Positions 47,312 through 58,332 of a DNA stretch of 64,000 nucleotides are shown in pieces. The notes under the pieces are model-generated. The model worked only from the letters and a program-made list of their open reading frames with translations. It did no database searches and was not told the DNA's origin. The first letter of the stretch is position 1, and each line of letters opens with the position of its first letter. The position numbers and the translations under genes are program-made. The stretch spans positions 15,811,082 to 15,875,081 of the forward strand of contig CM058230.1 of the NCBI GenBank assembly GCA_030180135.1, given 5' to 3'. The DNA is from Orychophragmus violaceus (Eukaryota > Streptophyta > Magnoliopsida > Brassicales > Brassicaceae).

Positions 47312-47325
47312 TGGTATCAGAGCCA
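47312..47325 (+). other. Copia primer binding site
   Basis: TGGTATCAGAGCCA follows the LTR after one base. It is the standard site complementary to the 3' end of initiator tRNA-Met used by plant Copia elements. Confidence 0.9.
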
Positions 47326-48881
47326 AGTTGTAGGTTTCTTGTAATTTGGATCATAGGGCTGTTTAATTGTTTAGAGAATCATTATGTTGAGTTTGATGAT
47401 TAAACTAATTAAAAACCCTAATCGAATCTGAAAGTCTCGGCTGATCTTATTTGATAAGCTTGCGAATTAATTAAACCCTAATCGCATATCCCATTCGATT
47501 ATTAAACTCAATATGCGATCGCTATTGTTTAATTGAGCGTGTGCCGTAATGACCATATTATTGAATTCGTTGCTATTTTGATGCTAACGCTTTATGTGGT
47601 CGCTTAATTGAATGAAACCCTAAGAACGTTGCTAATTCGATGCAAATGTTGTGCGTTGATTTCGTTATTAATTGGATGTTGACTTTGTACTCATAAGAGA
47701 AACGTGTTAGGGTTTTGATAATATTCAAAGTCGCTTTGTCTTTTAGTGAAGGCATGAAACGAATTGCTTGAATTATTAATGGCTTGTTTTGTCTTTAGAG
47801 ATTCTATAATCGAATGTTTTTTTTTGAGATGAATCAATTTTGTTTGATTATTAATGAAAGAGAGAAAGATCATGATCATGATCGTAACCAATCATGGTTT
47901 GCGATATGGTATATGCTTTCATTATATTATGATATGAATCTATTAATTAAATAATTAATTAATTAATTCATGGTTCAAGCGTTAACCCAAATCGCGGTTT
48001 ACTGGAAATAATTTTATTTCTGGTTAATCCGGATTTAAATTCATAAAATTGAATTTTAACCTAAACCGAAGGCTGGTCTAAGTTTGATTTGGTTGGACCA
48101 AATAATTTAGAGCTGGTCTGGTTTAGTAAATAACAGATGGTTTTGATAGTTAATTTGGTCTTGGACCAGAATTAATAAACCGAATCGGTTATGTCAAATT
48201 ATTGGGCCAGCTGGAATTCTATGGTCATGGGCCAAGAATTGGGCCTATAATTTGTGACCCAACCCAAAATATTTAATGAAATATTTAAATTAGAAATTTC
48301 TATTTTAGTAAGTTACTAAATTTAGAAAGTTTCTAAAATAAGAAAGTTTCCCAAAATAGTAATCTTCTATTTTTGGAAATAAAACTTAAAAATCCTCAAA
48401 AACAATATCAAGCTTGGATGTCTTTCCAATCTTGTCAGCTACTTAACGCTTATTTGATTACAGACATGGCTTACAGTGTGAGGTGTCTGTTTTCGCGTAA
48501 GTAAAGTAGTATATAGTCACTAATTTCATTGGGAGTCCCAGATTTTAGTGATTATTTGGCTGTAAGAGATTGGTTTCCTTGACTGGGCCATCGGGAGTCC
48601 CGGGCCTTGAGACATCTGGTGAATTTGGGTCTCGGGCCCAATTCACAACCGAGAGTTATTGGTTATAACTAGCTGTGTGTATGCTTACCAAGTATAGCTA
48701 ATTCTGGGTGACGGCCAGTGGCCCACTTTGGATTTAGCTAAACATGGGTCTCGGAATCAGTGTATTCTTATGAGGTTAAAACAAAGAAATTTTGAATACA
48801 ATGCGAGTTTTCTTATAAGTTGTTAAGATTACTCTTTTATGAACATAATAACTAAATCTCTATTGTCTCATATTTTCAGCT
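47326..48881 (+). other. Copia untranslated leader
   Basis: This is a long leader (~1.55 kb) without a credible coding frame. Sequence before the gag ATG reads CTCATATTTTCAG|CTATG, a good splice acceptor, so the leader may contain an intron. A GGGAGTCCC motif occurs twice (near 48530 and 48593). Confidence 0.55.
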
Positions 48882-50555
48882 ATGTCAAGCACAACAACAC
48901 AAAACACTTTCTCGATCCGGTCTGCCCTTGAGAAGGACAAACTGAACGGATCAAACTTCCTGAACTGGTCCAGGAACCTGAGACTTGTGCTCAGACAGGA
49001 GAAGAAGGCTTATGTCCTTGAAAGAGCTCTCTCTCCTAGACCTGCGAATAATGCCGCACAAGCTGTGAAGAATGCTTGGGATACGCATTCTTCAGATGCT
49101 AATGACGTGATTTGCCTGATGTTGGCGACAATGGCTCCCGAGCTGCAGATGCAGTGGGAAGGCCTGACTTGTCCCATGGAGCTGATGGCAAATCTGAAAG
49201 CGTTGTTTCAGGAGCAGGCTCGTACAGAGAGATTCCAAACTGTTAAGAATCTCTTGGACTGTAAAATGGCTAAGGATGCAGCAGTGAGTCCTCATGTTCT
49301 GAAAATGATGGGTTATCTCGATCATTTGACGAGGCTCGACTGTCCTATAAGCCAAGAGCTTGCTTGTGATATCGTTATGCAGTCTCTTACTCCTGCATAT
49401 GACCAGTTCATTTTGAACTATAATATGCATGGGTTGATAAAGACGTTGCCTGAGCTACATGGTATGCTCAAGACTGCAGAACCGAATCTGAAGAAAACCA
49501 AGGAGTCGTCTGTACTCATGGTGCAGAAGGGCAAGGGTTTCAAGAAATCCGCTGCAGACAAGGGAAAGGGCAAAGTAGTTGGCAATGAAAACGCCAAGCC
49601 CAAGCCCGTGTCCAAAGCTGGGCCTTCTGACATCTGCCACTTTTGCAAAGAGGCAGGGCATTACCGCAGGGACTGTAAGAAATACCAGGAAAGTCTGAAG
49701 AAGAAGAAGTCCTTCGAGACTAAATCTTCAGGTATTTTTGTTATTGAAGTAAATACTACTACTTCTGATAATACCACTTGGGTATTAGATACTGGATGTG
49801 GGGCTCATATTTGTACTAATATGCAGGCTCTCAGCAACAGTAGAAGGTTGAAGCAAGGGCAAGTAGAGTTGCGGGTTGGCAATGGAGCGAAGGTTCCAGC
49901 ACTGGCCGTTGGCACTTACTTGTTGTCTTTACCTTCTGGATTGATTTTAGAACTTGAGAATTGTTATTTTGTACCTGCTATAAGCAGAAATATCATTTCA
50001 GTTTCATTGTTGGATTTGCAAGGATTTGATTTTTCTATTAAGAATAAATTGTGTTCCTTTAATCTCAATGATATGTTCTATGGCTGTGCCCCTCTTATAA
50101 ATGGGCTGTACATGCTGGATCAATCTGCTCCAGTATATAACATAAATACAAAACGGTTCAAATCTAACAAAGAAAATGAAACGTTTCTCTGGCATTGTCG
50201 TTTGGGGCACATTAGTGAGAAACGCGTCAAGAGCACACAAGATGAGCGCTCAATCATGGAAGAGGAACCAAAGCAACCAAATCCCAAGCAAGAGCTAATT
50301 GGAGGAAATCTTATGGAGAAACAAGATGGTCCCAATAAAGAATCCTTCAAGGAGGATGAAGAATATGGATCTCCAATGGCTCAAACCTTTCACAAGATTC
50401 TTGGTATAATCTCTACCACACCATTGAGCTTTCATGATCCAAGGAAGATCCCTTTTGAGGAGATAAGGATGAAGGAGTTCAAGGGATGGTTCTACGATGA
50501 GTATGATCCCGGTGATACAAACTCATGCCACATCCCTAACCAAAAAAAAGAGTGA
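48882..50555 (+). CDS. Chimeric ORF: Copia gag-protease fused to the element O protein
   Basis: The 557-aa frame starts MSSTTTQNTFSIRSALEKDK. Residues to about 450 are Copia: a gag region, the zinc knuckle CHFCKEAGHYRRDC, the protease motif WVLDTGCGAHICTN and the pre-integrase start LWHCRLGHISEKRVK. At about 50230 it switches to the C-terminal part of the O element protein (from STQDERSIMEEEPKQPNPKQ), which is identical by eye to the protein end at 61446-61770. The two parts happen to be in frame. The junction shares a few bases (AGAGC), which suggests an illegitimate deletion. The fusion has no RT or integrase. Whether it is expressed is unknown. Confidence 0.85.
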   Translation: MSSTTTQNTFSIRSALEKDKLNGSNFLNWSRNLRLVLRQEKKAYVLERALSPRPANNAAQAVKNAWDTHSSDANDVICLMLATMAPELQMQWEGLTCPMELMANLKALFQEQARTERFQTVKNLLDCKMAKDAAVSPHVLKMMGYLDHLTRLDCPISQELACDIVMQSLTPAYDQFILNYNMHGLIKTLPELHGMLKTAEPNLKKTKESSVLMVQKGKGFKKSAADKGKGKVVGNENAKPKPVSKAGPSDICHFCKEAGHYRRDCKKYQESLKKKKSFETKSSGIFVIEVNTTTSDNTTWVLDTGCGAHICTNMQALSNSRRLKQGQVELRVGNGAKVPALAVGTYLLSLPSGLILELENCYFVPAISRNIISVSLLDLQGFDFSIKNKLCSFNLNDMFYGCAPLINGLYMLDQSAPVYNINTKRFKSNKENETFLWHCRLGHISEKRVKSTQDERSIMEEEPKQPNPKQELIGGNLMEKQDGPNKESFKEDEEYGSPMAQTFHKILGIISTTPLSFHDPRKIPFEEIRMKEFKGWFYDEYDPGDTNSCHIPNQKKE

Positions 50556-52353
50556 AGGGATAGTCAAGCTTAGTGACTTAAAACAAGCTTACTTGGGAGG
50601 AATTCCCATGTCTATCTTTTGAGGAGCTTTGAGGTCAATGCAAGGAAGAAGGGAAAGAGTTTTGGGTGCAAAGGGACTTCAATGCTAAATCAAAGGATGA
50701 GAAGCCTATGCAATGGTCTAAGTTCAGGGGAGCCTTGTGCCACATTCGAAGATGCCTCCACCTCCCATTCCTCCTCTCCATTCCACTCTCCAAGTAACAC
50801 TCCAACTTTTGTCTTTTTGATTTTTCATTTTTGATTTCTTTTTGGTCTCTTTTCCTTGCTTCTTTCACACAAGGGACCATGTGATTTAAGTTTGGGGGAG
50901 AGACCAAGTTGCTAACCTTGTATTCTTTCTTCTTATTTTCCTTTTGTTATCTTATTGAGTCTCATGCATTCATCTAAGGCATAGAAAAATCCAAAAAATT
51001 GAAAAATTTCAAAAATTTTCACAAAAAGAAAGCATATAGTTGAGTCTAGAAGTCATTTAGGATTGTTTTCATTAAAGTTTGAGAGTTAAAGCTTATGTTC
51101 TTTATAAAAAAAAATTGTTTGAGCATGTGGTTATTGGATGCATCTTGTGAACTTGAAATTAAGGAAGAACCCTTCTTGGATCTCATGCATTATTGTTCAC
51201 TTCTTGGTTGAAACATGTTGTGATTTGAATCATTCCCTATCTATTTGAACTCTTAATATTGACTTGAATTATCATGTTGTGCAATGAAAGGTGAACTCAT
51301 GGATACTTGATACATACTTGGACTATCTTCTCCCTTTCTACCACTCTCTTGTTAGTCCAAGTAGATTTCCCCACCTTGAACCAAGCTTTCCTTCAAGCCT
51401 AAACACTTTAGTGAGAGATGAGAGGCCTTTTTCTTGAATCAACTAGGCAAAAAGTGTTGAGTTTGGAACGACAAGGATATGTCTTCATTGTAGAACTAGC
51501 CTTACATCATTGGGCTATGCATATGATAGGAAAGAAGTTTGGGGGAGTTGGGAAGAAAAGGAAAAAGGGAATGAGAAAAAGATTGAGAAAAGAAAGAGGG
51601 GATTGGAAAAGAAAAAGAAAAGTTGATAGCTCTAAGTGTTTGTGAAAGATAAGTCTCAAGTTTTAATGAGAGAAAAGAAGCCAAAGTTGGCTCAAGCATA
51701 AAAAGAAAAAAAGAAAGAAAAGAGACTAGTGAAAAGATAAGAAAGAGCTAAGCAAAGAAAAGAAATCCCCTAAGTGTTTAAAGAAGATAGAAGTGATCAA
51801 AGTTGGGATAAGAAGGCAAAAATGCCTTAAGAAAAGGGTAGCTTAGGAAGGGAATCTTGGGTTTAGAAGAAGAGTTAAGATCATCATAGGGATTTGGGTA
51901 GAATGAGAATCTATCCTTGTATGCATAAGTTGTTTCTTACTCTTAGCATTTTGCTATAGTTCATTCCTTTCTTGAGAGATCCTTTGTTTTTGAAACCCAC
52001 ACTTCACTTGAGATCACTTTTATCTCAAGACCTTAAACCCTTAGCCAAATGTGTTCATTTGATTTGCACAATCATGATCCACCATTGCTTAATGAATGTT
52101 AAAGGGAATGAGGATAGGAATACATGCGTAGGTTGGGACTTGAACTTGATGCTTGTGTTGATGGGAATGGCTAACTCTTTTGAAGTAGAGTAAACTTGAT
52201 TGTAGCTCTTAATTGCTTGTATTGACTTTGTTTCCACTTATGCTTAAAAATTGATTTTGAAAGCTTTGAACTCTCTCTTTCAAACCTTTCTCCCAAATGG
52301 ATTGATTGTCTTATGCTTGCTTGTGGACAAGCAAGGTTTAAGTTTGGGGGAAT
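50230..52353 (+). mobile_element. Element O, 3' part of internal region (copy 1)
   Basis: It is nearly identical to 61445-63569. After the ORF end at 50555 it is non-coding, with a purine-rich stretch (about 51540-51740) and a final polypurine tract AGTTTGGGGGAAT just before the LTR. Similar TTTGGGGG tracts occur at about 50890 and 51537. Its 5' LTR and 5' internal part are missing because of the fusion to Copia. Confidence 0.9.
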
Positions 52354-53904
52354 TGATATACTTGTATTTCATGGCATATTAGGATGTTTATTAGATTTTG
52401 TTTTGGTTCTTTTAAGCTTCATTTAGCTTCTTTTCCCTTTGTTTATTGGTTTGTTTAGAGTTTAGTATCATTCTAGGTTAGGTTGTTGCATTTGGAGTGT
52501 TTCCTTGGTGTTTTTCAGGTGATTTGAAGTGCATGGAGCTAAGAGGAGCATTGGAAGAGAAGTCTAGAGCTCAAGGAACCAAGGAGAAGCATTCCTGCTC
52601 AATATCGGCTTCCATATCGGCCTGCTTGGCCGATACAGAAATGCAAAATTTAATTCGAGAGTCTGTATCGGCTTCAATATCGGGCAACCAGGCCGATACG
52701 AGATCTCGACTGAAGCATATCGGTCTGCATTCCGGGCAGTCAAGCCGATACAGAATCCCAGAAGAACCAATATCGGCCTGCATTCCGGGCAACCAGGCCG
52801 ATACAGTTTCCTGTGAAGACCATTTCCAGACAGCTTTATTTACGAAAATGCCACTGCGTGGCTCCCAACTATAAATACTCATTTTGTGGGATTAAAAACC
52901 CTAAGCTACCTAAGCCTTAGATTTCTTTTGTCTTATGCTTTTGTTTATGATTTTAGAAGTTGTAAACCTTTGATTTTAAGTTTAATTAAGTGTTTCTCTT
53001 AATCTTTCTTTCTATTTATGGTTTCTTGCATCTTTTTTATGATTAGGGAGTAGAGTTTTTGGGTCTTGTGGATGAGGTTGATTTAGGTGGTTTATGTGAT
53101 GATTAGTGATGCTTAGGACTTATTTATGAATGATCCTTCTCTAATTAGTTGTGCTCTATGCTAGGTTGCAAGAAATTGTTGAATCTAGATGCTAGGCTTT
53201 TTCATGCCCGAAAGGTGTTCGATGAAATGCTTGAATGAACTTTTTAGAGGATTTTCATATCTTAGCCTAAGAGATTAGTTGTCTAAGGTGATTATTGGTA
53301 ATGAGAACTTGAAATTAATGCTTGCTTGATTCTTAATCACAAATGATAATTTGATCTTGATTAGGGATTAGTCAAAGGGATTAGTGCCAAGAGATTGGAT
53401 TAGTCTAATGATTAATGTTCTTAGCCTAAGGATTAGCTTTGCTAAAATGTGTTTGATGGATATTAATGCTTGCTTGTCTTGTAATTTGCAAATGAGAATT
53501 GAATGATTGCTTGATTAGCATAGGAGTTATGAACATGAGAATGTGATTAGCTTAATTATGATATTTAGCCTTGTTTAGCAATGTTTGATTGATTGAAGCA
53601 TCCTTGATTGTCTCTAAACCATCTAGTATCCGTAGCCTCATCCTAGAACCCTTCTTTTAGATTGTTTGTCTTCTCGTTTAGTGTCTTCTTAGTGTCTTGT
53701 TGCTTTCTTTGCTTTATTGTTTTGATTTCTAGTTAGGTTGTTAGATAAACCCTTTTTATTGGATTTGCTTAGCTTGAGTAGTATCTTGCATTCTTGATGT
53801 GTTGTTCTTCTTGCCTCCCTGGATTGATACCTCAAATGCTACATCGACATGTGTAGAGGTTTGAGGAATTGATAGTAGCTTAGAACCGAAAAACCTCGCT
53901 ATCA
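52354..53904 (+). mobile_element. Element O LTR (1,551 bp)
   Basis: It starts TGATATACTTGTATTTCATG and ends CTCGCTATCA, preceded by a polypurine tract and followed by a primer site, so it serves both flanking internal regions. A cluster of TATCGGC/GCCGATA dyads lies at 52602-52806. The start of a second copy is present at 63570. Confidence 0.92.
52602..52806. repeat. TATCGGC/GCCGATA dyad cluster in the O LTR
   Basis: Five loosely repeated units alternate ATATCGG or TATCGGC with GGCCGATAC, separated by CTGCTTG, GCAACCAG or GCAGTCAA. Each pair can form a short hairpin. The same cluster recurs from 63817 to the window end. Confidence 0.85.
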
Positions 53905-53907
53905 ATT

Positions 53908-53925
53908 TGGCGCCGTTGCCGGGGA
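53908..53925 (+). other. Element O primer binding site
   Basis: TGGCGCCGTTGCCGGGGA lies 3 bp after the LTR. It is a primer-site form often seen in plant Gypsy-type elements and is identical to that of the nested element at 55504. The priming tRNA was not assigned. Confidence 0.8.
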
Positions 53926-54299
53926 GGTGTAGCAATAGCCATTAGGATTTAGATTCTACTTTAGACTAAGCTTTTATTTTGTTTTTGTTTGTGTGGTTAC
54001 TAACTCTCTTTCAAGTGTTTGTTCTTTTTGCAAGGTGCAAATCACAAGGAAGAGAGCATGGCTTCGGAGATAGCTTCAATGTTGAGGGCTATGCTAGAAG
54101 CTCAAGAAAGAGAGATGGCTTGGGACCCTACAAGTCATCATGGTTTTGAAAGCACATCCACCTATCAAGGTGATCTTCCAAATGAGTACTCTTCTCATGA
54201 GTACCAATATGGATATGGTGATGGATACCAATCTTGGAACATGGAGCATGAGCATGAATCAACTCACTCTTCTCAAATCTCTTATGATGAAGAACTTAT

Positions 54300-55497
54300 T
54301 GATATATCATGGTTTTTACTAGTTTTAGGCCATGATATAGATGTGTTTTAGTGTCTTTTGTCTTTGTTTAGAGTCTTTTACAGGTATAATCAGGTTGGGA
54401 GCTAAACTGGAGATTATGGAGCATTTTGGAGATTTTTGGAGTGATTGGCCGAGAGATAGAGTTCACTGTCCGAGACAGAGAAAGGTGTCGATCGTTGCAC
54501 TCTAGCAACGATCGTTGCACCAGCGAGATGGGCCAAAAACTCGGCGGTTTAGAAGAATCAAGATATTGCACTTTGATCCAGAAGTTCCTGATATTTACAA
54601 AGAAGCCCCTGGCCGAGATTATGCCTATATAATAGAGTTTTTAGAGTTTTTATTAGATACAACTTCATAATTAAGAGCAGAGGATTTTTAGAGCTTTTGG
54701 GGCTGATCTGAACCTGATTCATCATCTGTATTTGGAGAAGATTTCGAACCCCTTTTACTCTTATTCTTTTATGCAATTTACTTATCATATGATCATGTTT
54801 TCATTATCTATGTCTGAGTAGATTCCTAGTTAGACTTAGGGTTTCTCACATAGGATTTCATGACTTGCTAGACTTGTTCAATTTAAGTTAAGGATTCAAA
54901 CTATATCTGTTCTTCAATTTAATTGTGCTTAAAGCTAGTTCTAACCTGATCAATTAGAATCTAGATCTTAGGTTGCTAAATACGTCACGGAAGTGGGGTT
55001 TAGGAATCTGAACTAATTAAATTGGGCAATTAAACTTTGCGCAAACGAAAGTTTGGTTTAGGATAATTGTGAACATATCAAACTTGAGCTTATTGCTGGT
55101 TTAATCTGTTAGTTCTCGCAAACGGAAGTTTGGTTTGCTGCACTTAGACTTAGAGAATTATCGCAAAGGAATTTGGTTAATTCTATATCTGTGTTTTGAG
55201 TTCTAGAACTGTGCTTAATTAGATCCTTGCTGAATGAACTGTCTGCTAGTCTGATTTCCTGAGAATACCCTAGGTTTGACGCTTTTAATTACTTGCTTTC
55301 ACAACCAATAATCTCTGCTACTGATTTACTTTCTTGCACTACTTTCAATACAATCACATTGCTTATTTCTAGTATTCACTCCCTACGGTTTGATTCTCTT
55401 GAGACCAAGTGTCCCTGTGGATTCGATAACCCTATATACTACTTTGACATTGCTGTACACTTGCAGTTTAGTATAGGGATTAATTCTTGACCTATCA
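54300..55497 (+). repeat. 5' LTR of the nested element
   Basis: It is 1,198 bp, bounded by TG and CA. It holds a TATATAATAG TATA-like motif at about 54625 and a pair of CGATCGTTGCA motifs at 54487-54520. Confidence 0.93.
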
Positions 55498-55503
55498 AGT
55501 TTT

Positions 55504-55521
55504 TGGCGCCGTTGCCGGGGA
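55504..55521 (+). other. Primer binding site of the nested element
   Basis: TGGCGCCGTTGCCGGGGA starts 7 bp after the LTR. It is the same sequence as in element O. Confidence 0.8.
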
Positions 55522-55770
55522 CTCTTAGAGTCTTCGATAGGACCGAACTTAGGGTTTTACTAGAAATTTTTCGTTTTTCGTTTTCGTTTTTCGTTTTTAT
55601 TTTATTTATTTTATTTTGCTAACTTTTTCTCTGTTTCTCTCTGTCGCAGGTACGAATTTCGCCTTGCATCGATCGTTGCACCCTTGCGTCGATCGTTGCT
55701 AAGCGATTTGAGATTGAATCGATCGTTGCACTGATAGCATCGATCGTTGCTGGACGATTACAGACAGTTT

Positions 55771-58332
55771 ATGCCAACGCAGAACACTCGAAGTAATCCG
55801 AACTCGAGCTTAGTTAATCTCAATCTAGAGGAACTTGGACGTCTAGAGAGGACTATTAGAAGAGAAAAGAGAGAGAGAATGGTACAAGAACGCTTGATCT
55901 TGATACCAGATGCTGGTGGAATCCTGAGGGATCCAGAGAACAATCCTTACAATGCTGCTGGGCAAAGTATTGATGCTGAGGGACGAGTGATCCCTGATGA
56001 AGTTGAGCCAGAAGGCCGGATGGTAGTTCATGAGAGGACACTAGCTGATTACAATAGACCTGATGAGTTTCATGCAAACCGAGCAGCTCTAGTGCTTCCT
56101 GCCTTCGAAAGGAATGATTTTGAGGTAAAAACTATCTACTACCAACTGATGAGACAAATTGCTTTCCATGGTCTTCAATCAGAGCAGCCTATGGATCACA
56201 TTGACAAGTTTGAGGACATAGTCACTGGCATGAAGTATGAAGGAGTATGCCCGGACTATCTGTTCCTTAAGCTATTTCCGCACAGTCTTGCTGGAGACGC
56301 TAGTGCATGGCTGAGACAACTGGCACCTGGTCAGTATACTACTTGGGCAGCCTTAAAGAGTGAGTTCCTGCGTCACTTCTACGACGCTGCGCGCTCAGAT
56401 CAGTCCAGACAGGACATACTCACTTTTTCCCAAGGAGCTGTGGAGCCTTTGACAACCGCATGGATGAGATTTAAGCAGTATCAGCGTGATTGTCCACACC
56501 ATGGATTCACAGAAGTACAGCTGATTGGTATTTTCTTCAGAGGAATAGATCTCCCTTATCAGACTGCTTTGGATAATTCCAGTGATGCAAATTTCAGCAC
56601 CAGAACTCCTACACAAGCTAAACGGTTGATAGAGAACCTGATTGGCAGCAATAGTTGCAAAACAATGGATGAAAGGAGGAAGAGATCTGGTGGAACCGTA
56701 GAGAATTCTGATATGGCTAATATTAGATCCAGATTGGACACAGTCTACAATCTTCTGACAAACAAGAAAGCTGTCCACTTTGCCCAGGATGTGGAGGTGA
56801 TTCAAACTGAGGTGGACACTCAGGAAGAAGAAGTGAATTTCATAGGAGGTTCCGGTTTCCAAGGTAATAGATTTAACAATCAACAGGGGAACATATTCTC
56901 AAATGGAGGACAATCTGGTGGTTTTCAAAAGACCTATGGACAGGGTAATCAGAGAACCTATGGATCTACATCTTATCAGACTCCTCCTGCACCTACAGCC
57001 CATGAGAGCAAAATGGAAGCTATGATGGAACAACTGATGGAGAGTCAAACCAAGCTTTCCGTAGACAACAACAAGAAGCTGGACGCTGTCTATCAGGACC
57101 TCAATGGGAAGTTTGAGACATTGAGCACTCACATGAAACAGTTGGACACTCAGGTGAATCAGATGTCCAGCTCACTGAAAGGAAAAGGAGTTGCAGACAC
57201 TCATATTAAGGCCTGTTCTGTACTGATTAATGATGGATCTTATCTAGGGGAGAAATTTGAGCTAAGTACAGCTGAGTTGGTGACTGAGGAAGAATTTTCG
57301 GATTTCTGTGAAAAACTCTCGGGTGGAAGTTGTGATGATCGCGATGCAACGATCGATACACATCTGGCATCGATCGATGCAGGTCGTGAACAAGCAGAGA
57401 ATCCGTGGGATGAAAATGAGATTGATGCAGAACTAGCCCGCCTATTCCCTGATACATCTGAAATCACTCCAGAAGATGTTTATGCACGAGCTATTTGGCA
57501 CAGTCCCAAGGTGTCTGAAGTGATTAAACAAGAGATTGAAGAGCTGAAAAGGCTAGAAAAGAGTGGTGAAGACTTGGAAGAAATTCCATCATCTGATGAT
57601 CCACCTTATCATCCATGTGTTCAGAAATATTTGAACAAGATGTTGCCATTAGATGAAGAGCTGAGAGAATGGGTGATAATAATTCCTCAGCATATTAGTG
57701 ATGTTCTGTTAACTAAGGTCCCAAAGAAACTGCCTGATCCTGGAGTCTTTGTACTTGATTGTTCTATCTTTGAAGATAGTTTTAGGCGTTCTCTGTGTGA
57801 TTTAGGAGCTGCTGGGAGCATAATGCCTTACTCTGTGGCAGAGAAGCTGGGTATGTTGGATTTTGCTCCTACTAGGACCTCTCTTATCCTAGCTGATCAG
57901 TCCATACGAGTTCCTGAAGGACTCCTTATGGATATTCCGGTAAGAGTTGGAAACTACTTAGTTCCAACGGACTTCCTTGTGCTGAAATACGCCTGCGATC
58001 CGGATGAAGCTTTATTGCTTGGGAGACCATTCTTGGCTACAGCAGGAGCTGTGATTGATGTTAGACAGAGTCTAATAGACCTCCACCTGGGAGATGAGAC
58101 ACTGCGATATGAGATGGAGAAGCTGCGGAAGCCACTGATAGATGGACAGACTTTCAAGATCTTGGAAGCAGATGATGAGCAGCTGAATGAGACTGTGATA
58201 ATAGATCCTGGAGCGCATTTTACTCCATCTTTTCTTGGACTGAAGCATTCTGCAACAGCCTATTCTCCACCATGGATGAGGAGACTTGAACAGAGACAGA
58301 AAAAGTCTCTGTCAGGATCTTCTGGCACTTGA
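55771..58332 (+). CDS. Gag-protease polyprotein of the nested element
   Basis: The first in-frame ATG is at 55771 and gives 853 aa; upstream codons to 55747 are open but lack an ATG. A retrotransposon gag domain covers about residues 120-300 (HIDKFEDIVTGMKYEGVCPD, GDASAWLRQLAPGQYTTWAA). A glycine- and glutamine-rich linker and a coiled-coil-like region follow. The aspartic protease-like domain (about residues 665-790) has CDLGAAGSIMPYSVAEKLGM, where DLGAA replaces the usual DTGA or DSGA, as in Athila-type proteins, and LLGRPFLATAGAVIDV. No zinc knuckle is obvious. The frame is intact to TGA at 58330. Capsid assembly and proteolysis are the expected roles. Confidence 0.9.
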   Translation: MPTQNTRSNPNSSLVNLNLEELGRLERTIRREKRERMVQERLILIPDAGGILRDPENNPYNAAGQSIDAEGRVIPDEVEPEGRMVVHERTLADYNRPDEFHANRAALVLPAFERNDFEVKTIYYQLMRQIAFHGLQSEQPMDHIDKFEDIVTGMKYEGVCPDYLFLKLFPHSLAGDASAWLRQLAPGQYTTWAALKSEFLRHFYDAARSDQSRQDILTFSQGAVEPLTTAWMRFKQYQRDCPHHGFTEVQLIGIFFRGIDLPYQTALDNSSDANFSTRTPTQAKRLIENLIGSNSCKTMDERRKRSGGTVENSDMANIRSRLDTVYNLLTNKKAVHFAQDVEVIQTEVDTQEEEVNFIGGSGFQGNRFNNQQGNIFSNGGQSGGFQKTYGQGNQRTYGSTSYQTPPAPTAHESKMEAMMEQLMESQTKLSVDNNKKLDAVYQDLNGKFETLSTHMKQLDTQVNQMSSSLKGKGVADTHIKACSVLINDGSYLGEKFELSTAELVTEEEFSDFCEKLSGGSCDDRDATIDTHLASIDAGREQAENPWDENEIDAELARLFPDTSEITPEDVYARAIWHSPKVSEVIKQEIEELKRLEKSGEDLEEIPSSDDPPYHPCVQKYLNKMLPLDEELREWVIIIPQHISDVLLTKVPKKLPDPGVFVLDCSIFEDSFRRSLCDLGAAGSIMPYSVAEKLGMLDFAPTRTSLILADQSIRVPEGLLMDIPVRVGNYLVPTDFLVLKYACDPDEALLLGRPFLATAGAVIDVRQSLIDLHLGDETLRYEMEKLRKPLIDGQTFKILEADDEQLNETVIIDPGAHFTPSFLGLKHSATAYSPPWMRRLEQRQKKSLSGSSGT

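Noticed and set aside
51540..51645. Lysine/arginine-rich open frame in element O
   Set aside because: It comes from a purine-rich non-coding stretch, and its second copy near 62,750 does not keep the same open frame.
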